A stretch of DNA of 64,000 bases. It comes from Anaerolineaceae bacterium. Lineage in GTDB: Bacteria > Chloroflexota > Anaerolineae > Aggregatilineales > Phototrophicaceae. The stretch is from contig PABP01000036.1 of assembly GCA_002699585.1 (NCBI GenBank), forward strand, positions 250,333 through 314,332. Direction: 5' to 3'. The notes below the pieces were generated by a model. That model did no database searches and was not told the DNA's origin. It was given only the letters and a program-made list of their open reading frames with translations. This document shows, in pieces, positions 33,772-41,824 of this stretch (position 1 is its first letter; each line of letters opens with the position of its first letter). A program made the position numbers and the translations under genes.

Positions 33772-36510
33772 TTACCCAAATGCTGGCACGACGAGGGGTT
33801 GCCCGCCTGTGTTGACGTAGTAATGCGGAATCCAGCCCACGCCATAGACATCCAGCGCGATGTCCTTTTTATAGGGCGAGATGGTCTGTTCTTCGATGTC
33901 GGCAGCGATCTCGACCCACTTCTGATTGATCTCGTTCAGCTTCTGCTCGTACTCGGCTTCCAGATCGACCATTTCGCGTTCCAGCTCGCTGATGACCTCG
34001 TGGCTTTCCTCGATGTCCGCTTCAGTCTGGCGCTTATAGCGATTGGCGCGCGACATACGCGACAGCGTGTAGTTGGTCCGGCCTTTGAAGATGCTCAGGA
34101 CGGCTTCACCGGTAGTATAGAGCGATTCCCGCTTGCGGTCTCGGATTTCCATGCGCTCGGCTTCGAGTTCGCGCTCTTTGCGGCGCAGCTTCTCTTCCAG
34201 GCGATCCATGGCGGCACCGTATTTCTGGTTGAGCTTGTCCATCTCATCGTCACGGGCTTCGCGGGCTTGCTGCGTCACGCGCGCCTGATAGTCGCTCATG
34301 TCCGTGTCCGGGTCACCATACAGCTTGAACTTCTTATGATACGGAATAATGAGCCGTGCTGTGTTATACAGGAAATCGACCACATCTTTTTGAAGCGCCT
34401 TGACCCGCTTGGGGTCGGTCAGCCCAGCAGTGGGTTCCTGATAAACGGCCACATTGGCGTTGAATGGCTCCCGCGAGAGCTGGCGCGAATCGACCACAGG
34501 CGCGACGTGCTCATCCCAGTGGACCAAGCCCGATGGCATGAGTTCTGGCACATGGAAGGCATAACGGCGCGTGGTATAAATCTGGGCCGATTTTTGCGAA
34601 TAGCGCACGGTTGTCTGCGCGACCAGCACCGGGACATAGGCCAGCAAGACCTGTCCACCAGAGAAACGCTGTCCGGCCTGGCTGAACGCCTGCTGGTCAG
34701 TCAGGGTCGTCGGCAGGAAGTACTGGTCGATCTCATTGGGGATCGGAGGCGGCGAAGGCGACTGTATGAAGTTCCCCGGTAGCCGACCAGACTGCGAGCT
34801 ATTGCCTGCCTGTTGCGCCCCATAAGCGGGCTGCGCTGGCGCACCGTAGGGCGGCGTGCCTTGTTGAGGTGGCGTGCCATAAGGCGGTGTGCCCTGCGAC
34901 GGTGCGTTGAACCCGGGTGGCGGTGGTGGCGTCATGCCCCCCATCGCGTTATTCATCGGCGGCGCTGACTGGGCACCGTAACCCATCGGCTGCGTCATGG
35001 CACTGGCGTAGCCCTGCTGGGCCTGTTGCCAGGGATTATGCTGTAGCTGCGGCTGGGCATACGGATTTTGCTGCATCATTGATGAAAGCTGCTGCTTTTT
35101 GCCCGCCATCAACTGGCTGATCTGTGGGCGCGTCAACGGGCCAGCCAGGTAATTCATGGCCCAGCGCGTATGCACCAGCAGTGGGCCGCCCCGGTTGTGC
35201 ACGTTACGCATGAGGAACACGCGCGGCTTGAGTTCAGCGATCAACTGGCCGGATTCTTCAATATTGAGGTCATCCTCAGCGGTAGCTAACTCCCGCAGGC
35301 CAGCCATCACGCGCTTATAGTCGTTTTCGCTCTGCAATCGCCCGATGAACCAGGTACCCGCATTGGTCAGGCCCTTGTAATCGAGGTCGCCGGGGTTCTG
35401 CGTCGCCAAAATCAAGCCCACACCGAAAGCGCGCGCCTGTTTAAGCAGACGCATCAACGGGTCTTTGGTGGGCGGGTTCTTGGGATAGGGCGGGAAATAG
35501 CCGAACATCTCATCCACGTAGAGCAGGGCACGCAGGCTGGATGTGCCGCTTTGCATGCGCATCCAGGCATTCATGCTCTCCAGCAGCAGGGTCATGATGA
35601 ACATGCGCTCCTGGTCACTGAGGTGGGCGATGTAGAACACGCTGACCTTGGGCTTGCCATCGGGCGTGTAGAGCAAATGCTGAATGTCGAGCGGCTCACC
35701 CTGAATCCAACTAGCGAAAGAAGGCGCGGCAATCACGCTGTTGAGTTCCATCGCCAGGTTGTAGCGCTTCTTCTCGCTGATGTACTGATCGACCGCGAAC
35801 ACGCCCAGTTTTTCAAAAGGCGGCTGCTGTATTTGCAGGATGATGTCCTCGATGGTCATGTCGCGGCCCATGCGCCAGTTGTACTCGATGATATTGGCCA
35901 TCAGCACATGCGGCTCGTCCGTGACTGGGCGCATGTTCATGCCAGCCAGCGCATAGATAGCCGTCACCACGCCGTTGATGCGCTCACGAATCAGTTCAGT
36001 CTGGGTGTTCCAATCCATACGCGGCGCTTTGAGCGATGCCAAAATGCTGATCGGCAGGCCCATATCGGAACCGGGCGTATAGATGCTCAGGCGGGTCGCC
36101 AGCTTGAGCCACTTGAGGCGGTCGGGCACGATATCCCAACGAGCGAGGCCATCGCGCCATTTGGCGGCTTCGTGGGCCGCAAATTGGTCGGGTGACATAT
36201 TGGCACGACGGGCGTCGTCTTCCATAATCCAGGGTCGGAATTCCTGCGGGTCCAGGTTGGGGAAGGTCAGTGCCAGGTTGGTGATGTCGCCTTTAGGGTC
36301 GATGACAATCGCCGGAATGTTATCCAGAATGGCTTCTTCCAGCATACTGATACACAGACCGGTTTTACCACTGCCGGTCATGCCGACCACGACAGCATGC
36401 GTCGTCAGATCACGCGAGTCATAGTAGACTACGTCGTCGGTCAGCTTTTTGGCGCGATTGTCATACATGCGGCCCAGGTAAAAATTGGTAGGGGCTTCAA
36501 TAAATGCCAT
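33772..36510 (-). CDS. HerA/VirB4-like P-loop ATPase, large form
   Basis: 912 residues. Walker A GMTGSGKT (~residues 43-50), followed by IVIDPKGDITNLALT, and Walker B LLYVDEM (~330) then TQNPGDLDYKGLTNAG and an arginine-rich region: a HerA/FtsK-type hexameric motor core (DUF87/DUF853 class). A Pro/Gln/Gly linker of ~110 residues (477-590) joins it to a C-terminal part with a long charged coiled coil (~750-870, DKLNQKYGAAMDRLEEKLRR). ATG 36510 follows AGGAGA. HerA-type ATPases drive DNA translocation; no nuclease partner or other defence gene adjoins, so I do not assign a defence role. An operator-like palindrome lies upstream. Confidence 0.85.
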   Translation of the reverse strand: MAFIEAPTNFYLGRMYDNRAKKLTDDVVYYDSRDLTTHAVVVGMTGSGKTGLCISMLEEAILDNIPAIVIDPKGDITNLALTFPNLDPQEFRPWIMEDDARRANMSPDQFAAHEAAKWRDGLARWDIVPDRLKWLKLATRLSIYTPGSDMGLPISILASLKAPRMDWNTQTELIRERINGVVTAIYALAGMNMRPVTDEPHVLMANIIEYNWRMGRDMTIEDIILQIQQPPFEKLGVFAVDQYISEKKRYNLAMELNSVIAAPSFASWIQGEPLDIQHLLYTPDGKPKVSVFYIAHLSDQERMFIMTLLLESMNAWMRMQSGTSSLRALLYVDEMFGYFPPYPKNPPTKDPLMRLLKQARAFGVGLILATQNPGDLDYKGLTNAGTWFIGRLQSENDYKRVMAGLRELATAEDDLNIEESGQLIAELKPRVFLMRNVHNRGGPLLVHTRWAMNYLAGPLTRPQISQLMAGKKQQLSSMMQQNPYAQPQLQHNPWQQAQQGYASAMTQPMGYGAQSAPPMNNAMGGMTPPPPPGFNAPSQGTPPYGTPPQQGTPPYGAPAQPAYGAQQAGNSSQSGRLPGNFIQSPSPPPIPNEIDQYFLPTTLTDQQAFSQAGQRFSGGQVLLAYVPVLVAQTTVRYSQKSAQIYTTRRYAFHVPELMPSGLVHWDEHVAPVVDSRQLSREPFNANVAVYQEPTAGLTDPKRVKALQKDVVDFLYNTARLIIPYHKKFKLYGDPDTDMSDYQARVTQQAREARDDEMDKLNQKYGAAMDRLEEKLRRKERELEAERMEIRDRKRESLYTTGEAVLSIFKGRTNYTLSRMSRANRYKRQTEADIEESHEVISELEREMVDLEAEYEQKLNEINQKWVEIAADIEEQTISPYKKDIALDVYGVGWIPHYYVNTGGQPLVVPAFG

Positions 36511-36625
36511 ACACAGCGTCTCCTATGTGCCTACGCGGAGGCTCCGCGCACGCTGTTGCCAGTCAATCAACTATGGGCAGATGGGTTTTTGGATCGTTAT
36601 AAAATCCGATTGTTTGTTCTACGTT

Positions 36626-36656
36626 AGTATAGCACAGGTTTCATGTCAACCTGTGC
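36626..36656 (-). promoter_or_regulatory. Operator-like palindrome next to -10 box of the HerA-like gene
   Basis: GCACAGGTT (36632-36640) and AACCTGTGC (36648-36656) are perfect inverted arms 7 nt apart. Directly downstream on the minus strand is TATACT (36631-36626), a good -10. No T-run follows, so an operator is more likely than a terminator. A second palindrome, CGCGGAG-G-CTCCGCG at 36534-36548, is in the leader. Confidence 0.5.
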
Positions 36657-36890
36657 GACGGCGGTCAAGTTTTTGCTAATTATTATCTAGTCTATCCGCT
36701 ATACTCGGATTGAGGCAAACGAGAGACGCGCTCATGCTGACGATTAGGTTAGCAAAGGGCTAAAACATGTATGCAAGCAAGCCGGGCGCAGCGTGCTGCG
36801 TCCCTACGATACAAATGCACCGTTATGTGTTAGCAAAATCAGTTTTTGTAGCGACCCATTGACGATGACCTATCCTGGAAAGAGAGCACT
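36657..36890. other. Intergenic region with short repeat
   Basis: AT-rich divergent region between the HerA-like gene and the HAD gene. It contains the palindromic repeat at 36784-36808 and no further gene. Confidence 0.4.
36784..36808 (+). repeat. Palindromic CCCTAC-tailed repeat (GCGCAGC type)
   Basis: GGGCGCAGC-GT-GCTGCGTCCC followed by TACG. Nearly the same dyad as at 40010-40034. Confidence 0.6.
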
Positions 36891-37574
36891 GTGACTTACG
36901 ACGACAAGCTGTTCATCTTCGACTTTGACGGCACACTGGCCAATTCCCGCAAGAACATCGTCAACAGCTTTAATCATGCGCTGCAACTGCATGGGTTCAC
37001 TCCCTACGACCCGGCGCGCGTCCATCCCATGATTGGCAAGTACACGCTGTTGGAGATGTTCGAGGAAGCCTGCCCGGATAGTGATCCCCAGGAGCTGGAT
37101 ACCTATATGGCATCCTTCTCGGACTATCAACTCAGCCATGTCGACACGGAGATTGAACTGTTCCCACATGTGCGCTCAACGCTGGTCGAACTGATCAAGC
37201 GAGGGGCCACGTTGGCTATTGCCACCACCAAGCGCACCCACCAGATCGAAACGATCCTCACAGAGATGGACCTGGCGAAGCTCTTCAAGGTGGTGTTCGG
37301 GCAGGGAACGCTGGCTGTCCATAAGCCGGACCCGGCCTGCATTCAATATATATGGGACAATCTCGATAAGCCGTTCAGCACAGACAACACGGTCATGATC
37401 GGCGATTCTATGACCGATGTGAAGACAGCGATGAATGCCCATATCAAGATGATCGCTGTCACGCATGGCACCGACACGCCTGATACGATGCGTCAGCATG
37501 GCGCGGAACATTTCATTGAGTCGTTTGATGAACTGCTGGATGAGCCGTTAATTGAACAAGTCTTCACCAGCTAA
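36891..37574 (+). CDS. HAD family phosphatase
   Basis: 227 residues with all HAD motifs: nucleophile pair in IFDFDGTLANS (motif I), IATTKR (motif II), the Lys in VHKPDP (motif III) and MIGDSMTDVKTAMNA (motif IV). A four-helix cap between motifs I and II makes it a C1 type similar to phosphoglycolate phosphatase and PpaX. GTG start with AAGAGAG upstream. Likely a small phosphate-ester phosphatase in the cytoplasm; substrate cannot be read from sequence. Confidence 0.92.
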   Translation: MTYDDKLFIFDFDGTLANSRKNIVNSFNHALQLHGFTPYDPARVHPMIGKYTLLEMFEEACPDSDPQELDTYMASFSDYQLSHVDTEIELFPHVRSTLVELIKRGATLAIATTKRTHQIETILTEMDLAKLFKVVFGQGTLAVHKPDPACIQYIWDNLDKPFSTDNTVMIGDSMTDVKTAMNAHIKMIAVTHGTDTPDTMRQHGAEHFIESFDELLDEPLIEQVFTS

Positions 37575-37619
37575 GGCTCCATTAAACAGCCCTATGCTTA
37601 TTTCGCGTTGCGTAGAAAC

Positions 37620-37651
37620 AAAAAACGGCTGCCCTATTACAGGCAGCCGTT
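37620..37651. terminator. Bidirectional terminator
   Basis: AACGGCTGCC (37624-37633) / GGCAGCCGTT (37642-37651), perfect 10-bp stem. The minus strand continues TTTTTGTTTC (strong), the plus strand GGTTTATAT. It lies between the converging HAD and HYR genes. Confidence 0.8.
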
Positions 37652-37687
37652 GGTTTATATACCAAGAGACCGGAAGGTCGGCTTACT

Positions 37688-39550
37688 TTAGCAGCCTAGT
37701 TCGGTCTGGATGGCATGGGCGAAGTTGATCAACAAGTCGGCCTGGGCCTGGGTGATGCCACCTTCGGCCAGGTTGTCTGCGACATGCACGAGGAACTCGT
37801 CTAGCTTATTGCACACGGCCCCGTCATTGCTCGGATTGTTATCATTCAACAAACGATCCGCTTGGTTGACAGGCCCAACAAGGCTATTTTCCACACCATT
37901 GGGCAGGCCCATATTCTCAATTCCCTGGCTCAAAGTACCCGTTGAACCTGTATCAACGCCCACCGTCACATTGAAGGATGCTGTGCCCGTATTGCCAGCA
38001 GCATCCTGCGCGGTGCAGGTCACTGCGACGGTCCCCAGATAGAAGGTGCTACCTGAAGCCGGACTACAACTCGAGCTTGTCGCGCCCACGATGTCGGATG
38101 GTGTTGCGGTGTAGCTCACGACTGCACCCGATAGGCCTGTAGCGATGACTGAAATGTCAGCGGGTACGGTCCAGGTGGGAGCGATTGTATCTTCGACGGT
38201 TACATTGAACGATGCTGTGCCCGTGTTGCCAGCAGCATCCGCTGCCGTACAGGTCACGGGGGTTGTACCAATTGCAAAGGTACTCCCTGAAACTGGACTG
38301 CAACTTGAACTGGCCACACCCACAATATCGGAGGCACTCGCTGTGTAGTTCACGACTGCGCCGGAAGCCGAGGTGGCTTCTTCTGTGATGTCAGCGGGTA
38401 CGGTCCAGGTGGGGGCGGTCGTATCCTCGACGGTTACATTGAAGGATGCTGTGCCCGTGTTGCCAGCAGCATCCGCTGCCGTACAGGTCACAGGCGTTGT
38501 CCCAATTGCAAAGGTGCTCCCTGAAACTGGGCTACAACTTGAACTGGCCACACCCACAATATCGGAGGCACTCGCTGTGTAGTTCACGACTGCGCCGGAA
38601 GCCGAGGTGGCTTCTTCTGTGATGTCAGCGGGCACGGTCCAGGTGGGGGCAGTCGTATCCTCGACGGTTACTGTGAAAGTTGCTGTGGCTGTATTGCCAG
38701 CAACATCCGTCGCTGTACAGGTCACAGTTGTTGTCCCGATAGCAAACGTACTGCCTGACGCCGGGACACAGCCGAAAGTCGCCAAACCAACATTATCAGT
38801 TGCACTCGCTGTGTAATTGACGACTGCGCCAGCGGCAGAAGTTGGGTCTAACGTGATGTCAGCAGGCATCGTCAAATTCGGTGGCGTCGTATCCTCAACG
38901 GTCACTGTGAATGATGCTGTGCCCGTATTGCCAGCGGCATCCGCCGCCGTGCAAGTCACAGTTGCCGTGCCGATAGTGAAGGTACTGCCTGAAGCCGGAC
39001 TACAGCTTGAGCTGGTCACACCGACATTATCAGATGCTGTCGCAGTGTAGTTGACTACCGCACCCGCAGCAGACGTCGCGCTAACTGTGATATTGGCAGG
39101 TACCGACCAGCTTGGTGCTTCCGTATCGGTTGGCACAGGCTTGTTCTGGGTGACGATGGTCACCGTCCAGCCTGACGCATATTCGGCAAAGTTGGTGTTG
39201 ATGAACCAGGATAATTGGCATCCCGAGTTATTGGCAGAAAATGACTGATTAAGGTTACTTGTGCCAGTTAGACCGCAGCCAACCAAATTATGCGGTCCAC
39301 CGGGTCCACTATAGGCAACACTTGTCACTTCAAGATTCGATGGAATGTTCACATTGAATGGATCTTGACCATCAGTGGGCGTCGGTCCGAGAGAACCTGT
39401 AATGGTTTGGGAACCGAGCGCAGCGGTGAAAGTTGGCGCATTGGGATAGGCCCAATCACCAGACTCAGTTGCAAGGCTTCCGGCAAAGACGGTGGTCGTC
39501 AATGCACCTAACAACAAGACAATTATAAGTACTAAAATCGATTTTTTCAT
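37688..39550 (-). CDS. Secreted HYR-repeat protein with FIMAH-like C-terminal domain
   Basis: 620 residues: signal peptide (KKSILVLIIVLLLGALTTTV), an N-terminal domain with two cysteines (residues ~25-140), then five HYR (hyalin) repeats of ~78 residues. Each follows the pattern DTTAPTWTVPADIT, GAVVNYTASASD, SSSCSPVSGSTFAIGTTPV and CTAADAAGNTGTASF. Two central repeats are virtually identical. The C-terminal ~75 residues (DEFLVHVADNLAEGGITQAQ and ADLLINFAHAIQTEL) resemble the FIMAH helical domain found with HYR repeats. Probably a surface or extracellular adhesin. ATG 39550 follows GAGGGG. Confidence 0.9.
   Translation of the reverse strand: MKKSILVLIIVLLLGALTTTVFAGSLATESGDWAYPNAPTFTAALGSQTITGSLGPTPTDGQDPFNVNIPSNLEVTSVAYSGPGGPHNLVGCGLTGTSNLNQSFSANNSGCQLSWFINTNFAEYASGWTVTIVTQNKPVPTDTEAPSWSVPANITVSATSAAGAVVNYTATASDNVGVTSSSCSPASGSTFTIGTATVTCTAADAAGNTGTASFTVTVEDTTPPNLTMPADITLDPTSAAGAVVNYTASATDNVGLATFGCVPASGSTFAIGTTTVTCTATDVAGNTATATFTVTVEDTTAPTWTVPADITEEATSASGAVVNYTASASDIVGVASSSCSPVSGSTFAIGTTPVTCTAADAAGNTGTASFNVTVEDTTAPTWTVPADITEEATSASGAVVNYTASASDIVGVASSSCSPVSGSTFAIGTTPVTCTAADAAGNTGTASFNVTVEDTIAPTWTVPADISVIATGLSGAVVSYTATPSDIVGATSSSCSPASGSTFYLGTVAVTCTAQDAAGNTGTASFNVTVGVDTGSTGTLSQGIENMGLPNGVENSLVGPVNQADRLLNDNNPSNDGAVCNKLDEFLVHVADNLAEGGITQAQADLLINFAHAIQTELGC
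38160..38630. repeat. Near-identical tandem HYR coding repeats
   Basis: Two consecutive 234-bp units inside the HYR gene differ by few bases and encode identical protein over the full repeat; the flanking units are more diverged. This points to recent duplication or gene conversion. Confidence 0.75.
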
Positions 39551-39771
39551 TTGTACCCCTCATTTGGATATATAGGCCAACGCAAATTTAACAGCTTACT
39601 TATTTTTATATAAGCAGAAAAACTTACTTAAGCCCCACCTTAATCTTGCGTTATCAACCTTGCGTCAGCCTTGCGACATATAGATATTCGTCCAATTAGC
39701 GACACACAAACAAAAACGCACCAAATGGAAAACCATATGGAACACATTTAACAGAACATTCGTGCTACTGT
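39551..39771. other. AT-rich leader of the HYR gene
   Basis: This stretch holds the minus-strand leader of the HYR gene and the start region of the candidate RNA on the plus strand (TGCTACTGT at 39763-39771 is an extended -10-like sequence). No gene is seen. Confidence 0.35.
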
Positions 39772-39918
39772 AAGGACGTCACACTTCCCCAGGCGCCGCG
39801 AGAGGCACGGACGGCGATTTGCCAAGGCCGTAACCGTTACACAGCCGGACGGCAAGCTTCCGCAGGCAGCCGGGGACATCTCAGGGCGAGTTGGCCCACC
39901 ATCCGGCTCGCCCTGTTT
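39772..39918 (+). ncRNA. Candidate structured RNA with kissing loops and 3' hairpin
   Basis: Folding by eye on the plus strand gives a closing stem TCCCC-a-GGC (39786-39794) with GCC-GGGGA (39869-39876). Inside are a 9-bp hairpin ACGGACGGC (39807-39815) with GCCGT-aa-CCGT (39827-39837), and a hairpin CGGA/TCCG (39846-39849 with 39859-39862). Loop 1 contains TTGCC (39819-39823) and loop 2 GGCAA (39851-39855), which are complementary. A terminator-like hairpin CAGGGCGAG (39882-39890) / CTCGCCCTG (39907-39915) followed by TTT ends it. I could not match it to a known riboswitch or to 6S, SRP or RNase P RNA. The GC-rich block stands out from its AT-rich flanks. Confidence 0.5.
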
Positions 39919-40009
39919 AGGCAAAATCAGTGCTGAGGACTGAGATCCGAGTGCTGAGGAAAAGATCACCACAAAGGCACATAGGCCAAAGAGAGATACG
40001 TGAGCTATC

Positions 40010-40034
40010 GGACGCAGCATACTGCGTCCCTACG
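40010..40034 (+). repeat. Palindromic CCCTAC-tailed repeat (ACGCAGC type)
   Basis: GGACGCAG-CATA-CTGCGTCC followed by CTACG. Same family as 36784-36808. Confidence 0.6.
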
Positions 40035-40075
40035 CTGCATAACTAGCAAGGCAAATCACTCATGCGTGATATGGA

Positions 40076-40100
40076 GGGACACAATGTATTGTGCCCCTAC
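40076..40100 (+). repeat. Palindromic CCCCTAC-tailed repeat (ACACAAT type)
   Basis: GGGACACAAT-GT-ATTGTGCCCC followed by TAC. It resembles 26300-26323 and lies 41 bp from the previous copy. Confidence 0.55.
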
Positions 40101-40168
40101 AGAGGGCTGACCACTGAGACCTTTTACCAAAAACTGTCAACTGATGACTAACGACTGGCTTTTTGACG

Positions 40169-40777
40169 ATGGCACAAAACTACAGCTTAACCGACAAAAT
40201 TGCGGCATTGGATACGTTAGCGGCGCATAACGAGGACCTCAACGCGGCCAGTGATGCCTGCGGCGTCAGTGTGAAGACCCTGCGCAAATGGCAGCAGCAA
40301 GAGGCGACGATTCGGCAGCAGCAGGCGCAGCGGTCGATTTTGCTTGCTCGGCAACAGATGGCCGATAAAGCACTCAATCTGGTGCAGGCCATTGATGGCG
40401 AGATGATCGCCAAAGCGCCGCTGAACCAGATCGCCAGTGCGTTAGGTGTACTGGTGGATCGTTACCTCAAGCTGGAAGACGCCGTGCCGGATGACGACAC
40501 AGAGAAAGTAGTTCGCTTTGAGTATTTCTACGACGGCTCAACTCATGTGGCCCCACCCTGGGCAAACCCGGATTATCGAAGCGACGAGCCGCTTCAAGGT
40601 GGTCGCGTGCGGTCGCCGCTTCGGCAAGACGGCGCTGGCACGGACCTTGTTAACGGAAAAAGCCGTTCAGCATGGGATGAAGACCTGGTGGCTGGCCCCG
40701 ACCTATCCGATGGCGACCCAGGTCTGGCGCGACTTGAAGACGGGCCTGACGAGCCTCGCCGCGACTGGTCGGATTAA
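40169..40777 (+). CDS. Terminase small subunit-like protein
   Basis: Start ATG 40169 (MAQNYSLTDKIAALDTLAAH); an upstream in-frame TTG is ignored. The N-terminal ~60 residues hold a helix-turn-helix (NEDLNAASDACGVSVKTLRKWQ) like those of phage terminase small subunits, followed by a helical region (ILLARQQMADKALNLVQAID) used for oligomerisation. The last ~75 residues lie in the same DNA as the start of the large-subunit gene in another frame and have composition of a shadow reading, so the true C-terminus may be near residue 130 and the natural stop lost. It sits directly upstream of the large subunit, as in phage. Confidence 0.6.
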   Translation: MAQNYSLTDKIAALDTLAAHNEDLNAASDACGVSVKTLRKWQQQEATIRQQQAQRSILLARQQMADKALNLVQAIDGEMIAKAPLNQIASALGVLVDRYLKLEDAVPDDDTEKVVRFEYFYDGSTHVAPPWANPDYRSDEPLQGGRVRSPLRQDGAGTDLVNGKSRSAWDEDLVAGPDLSDGDPGLARLEDGPDEPRRDWSD

Positions 40778-41750
40778 GGACATCGCTATCAGCGAAACGC
40801 ACAACCGCATCGACTTCGCCCCCAGCGGCGGCTCCATCGAGATACACAGCACCTTCAATGCCGACTATCTGCGTGGGGCGGGCCTAGATTATGCTGTTCT
40901 GGACGAAGCGGCCTATATGGACCCGACTGTCTGGCCGGAAGTGGTGCGGCCGATGCTGCTCGACCGTCGCGGTGGGGCCATCTTCCTGAGCACGCCCTTT
41001 GGCCGCAACTGGTTTTACCACCTGTTCCAGCACGGCAGCGACCCATTACAGCCAGATTGGGCCGCGTTTCAATTTCCGACGCACAGCAATCCGCTCATCA
41101 GCCCGGATGAACTACGCGATCTAGAGCGCATGACGCCCAGCCGCGTCTGGCGCGAAGAATACCTAGCGGAGTTCATCGACGACGCGGGGGCGGTGTTCCG
41201 GGGCGTGCGCGAGGCCCTCTATACCCCGCCGCTGCCCATCGAGCGCGAAGAAAGCCATCGCTATATTATGGGCGTCGATTGGGGGCGTGATAACGACTAC
41301 ACCGCCCTGGCCGTGCTGGATGCCACCAGCGGCGAACTGGTCGATATGGAACGTTACAATCAGGTGGGGTGGCAAGTGCAGCGCGGTTACATTCGGGATG
41401 CGTATCTGCGCTGGCAGCCACACGTCATCTGGGCGGAAGCCAACAGCATCGGCAGCGTGAATATCGAAGCGTTGCAGCAGGATGGACTGCCCGTGCGTCC
41501 CTTCATGACCACCAGCCGCAGCAAACCGCCGCTGATCGAAGGGTTGGCACTGGCCATCGAACGGCGCGACATCGCCCTTTTACCGGACCCGGTGCTACTC
41601 AATGAGCTGGAAGCCTACACTCTGGAACGGCTCCCTGGCGGCGGCTATCGTTATAGTGCGCCATCGGGCATGCACGATGACACGGTCATTGCGCTGGCAC
41701 TGGCCTGGTATGGGGCACAGCAAGGCAGCCTACGCCTGGACTTCGCGTAA
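40545..41750 (+). CDS. Phage terminase large subunit (TerL-like)
   Basis: Start set at ATG 40545 (MWPHPGQTRIIEATSRFKVV); a TTG at 40518 in the same frame is less likely. 401 residues with an adenine-binding region, Walker A-like GRRFGKT (23-29), Walker B with catalytic Glu LDEAAYMD (~119-126), the coupling motif FLSTPFGRNW, and the RNase H-like nuclease acids in MGVDWGRDNDYTALAVLD and at the end MHDDTVIALALAW. All key residues of ATPase and nuclease appear intact. No portal, capsid or tail gene is nearby, so this is a phage relic or domesticated pair with the small-subunit gene. Confidence 0.88.
   Translation: MWPHPGQTRIIEATSRFKVVACGRRFGKTALARTLLTEKAVQHGMKTWWLAPTYPMATQVWRDLKTGLTSLAATGRIKDIAISETHNRIDFAPSGGSIEIHSTFNADYLRGAGLDYAVLDEAAYMDPTVWPEVVRPMLLDRRGGAIFLSTPFGRNWFYHLFQHGSDPLQPDWAAFQFPTHSNPLISPDELRDLERMTPSRVWREEYLAEFIDDAGAVFRGVREALYTPPLPIEREESHRYIMGVDWGRDNDYTALAVLDATSGELVDMERYNQVGWQVQRGYIRDAYLRWQPHVIWAEANSIGSVNIEALQQDGLPVRPFMTTSRSKPPLIEGLALAIERRDIALLPDPVLLNELEAYTLERLPGGGYRYSAPSGMHDDTVIALALAWYGAQQGSLRLDFA
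41672..41746 (+). repeat. 75-bp direct repeat, left copy (TerL 3' end)
   Basis: Begins GCACGATGACACGGTCATTG and ends at CTTCGC just before the TerL stop. Matches 42785-42859 at 70 of 75 positions. Confidence 0.85.
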
Positions 41751-41824
41751 CACTTTGCTCTTAAATTGTGCTAATATCAAATGGCGTGATGTGTTGAAAT
41801 TGTGGTCGATACTACAGGTGAAAA

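Noticed and set aside
33772-36510. HerA-like protein as part of a phage-defence system
   Set aside because: No nuclease, SIR2 or other effector gene is adjacent on either side, so a defence call would be guesswork.
38145-39248. Series of plus-strand ORFs with Ala/Val-rich repeats
   Set aside because: They are antisense shadows of the HYR repeats; their repeats follow the HYR period exactly.
39772-39918. Known riboswitch, 6S, SRP or RNase P RNA
   Set aside because: I compared remembered consensus motifs (purine, TPP, GEMM, cobalamin, SRP loop, RNase P) and found no match.
39748-40020. Minus-strand ORF across the RNA candidate
   Set aside because: Low-quality composition, no ribosome-binding site, and it crosses a GC-rich folded region.
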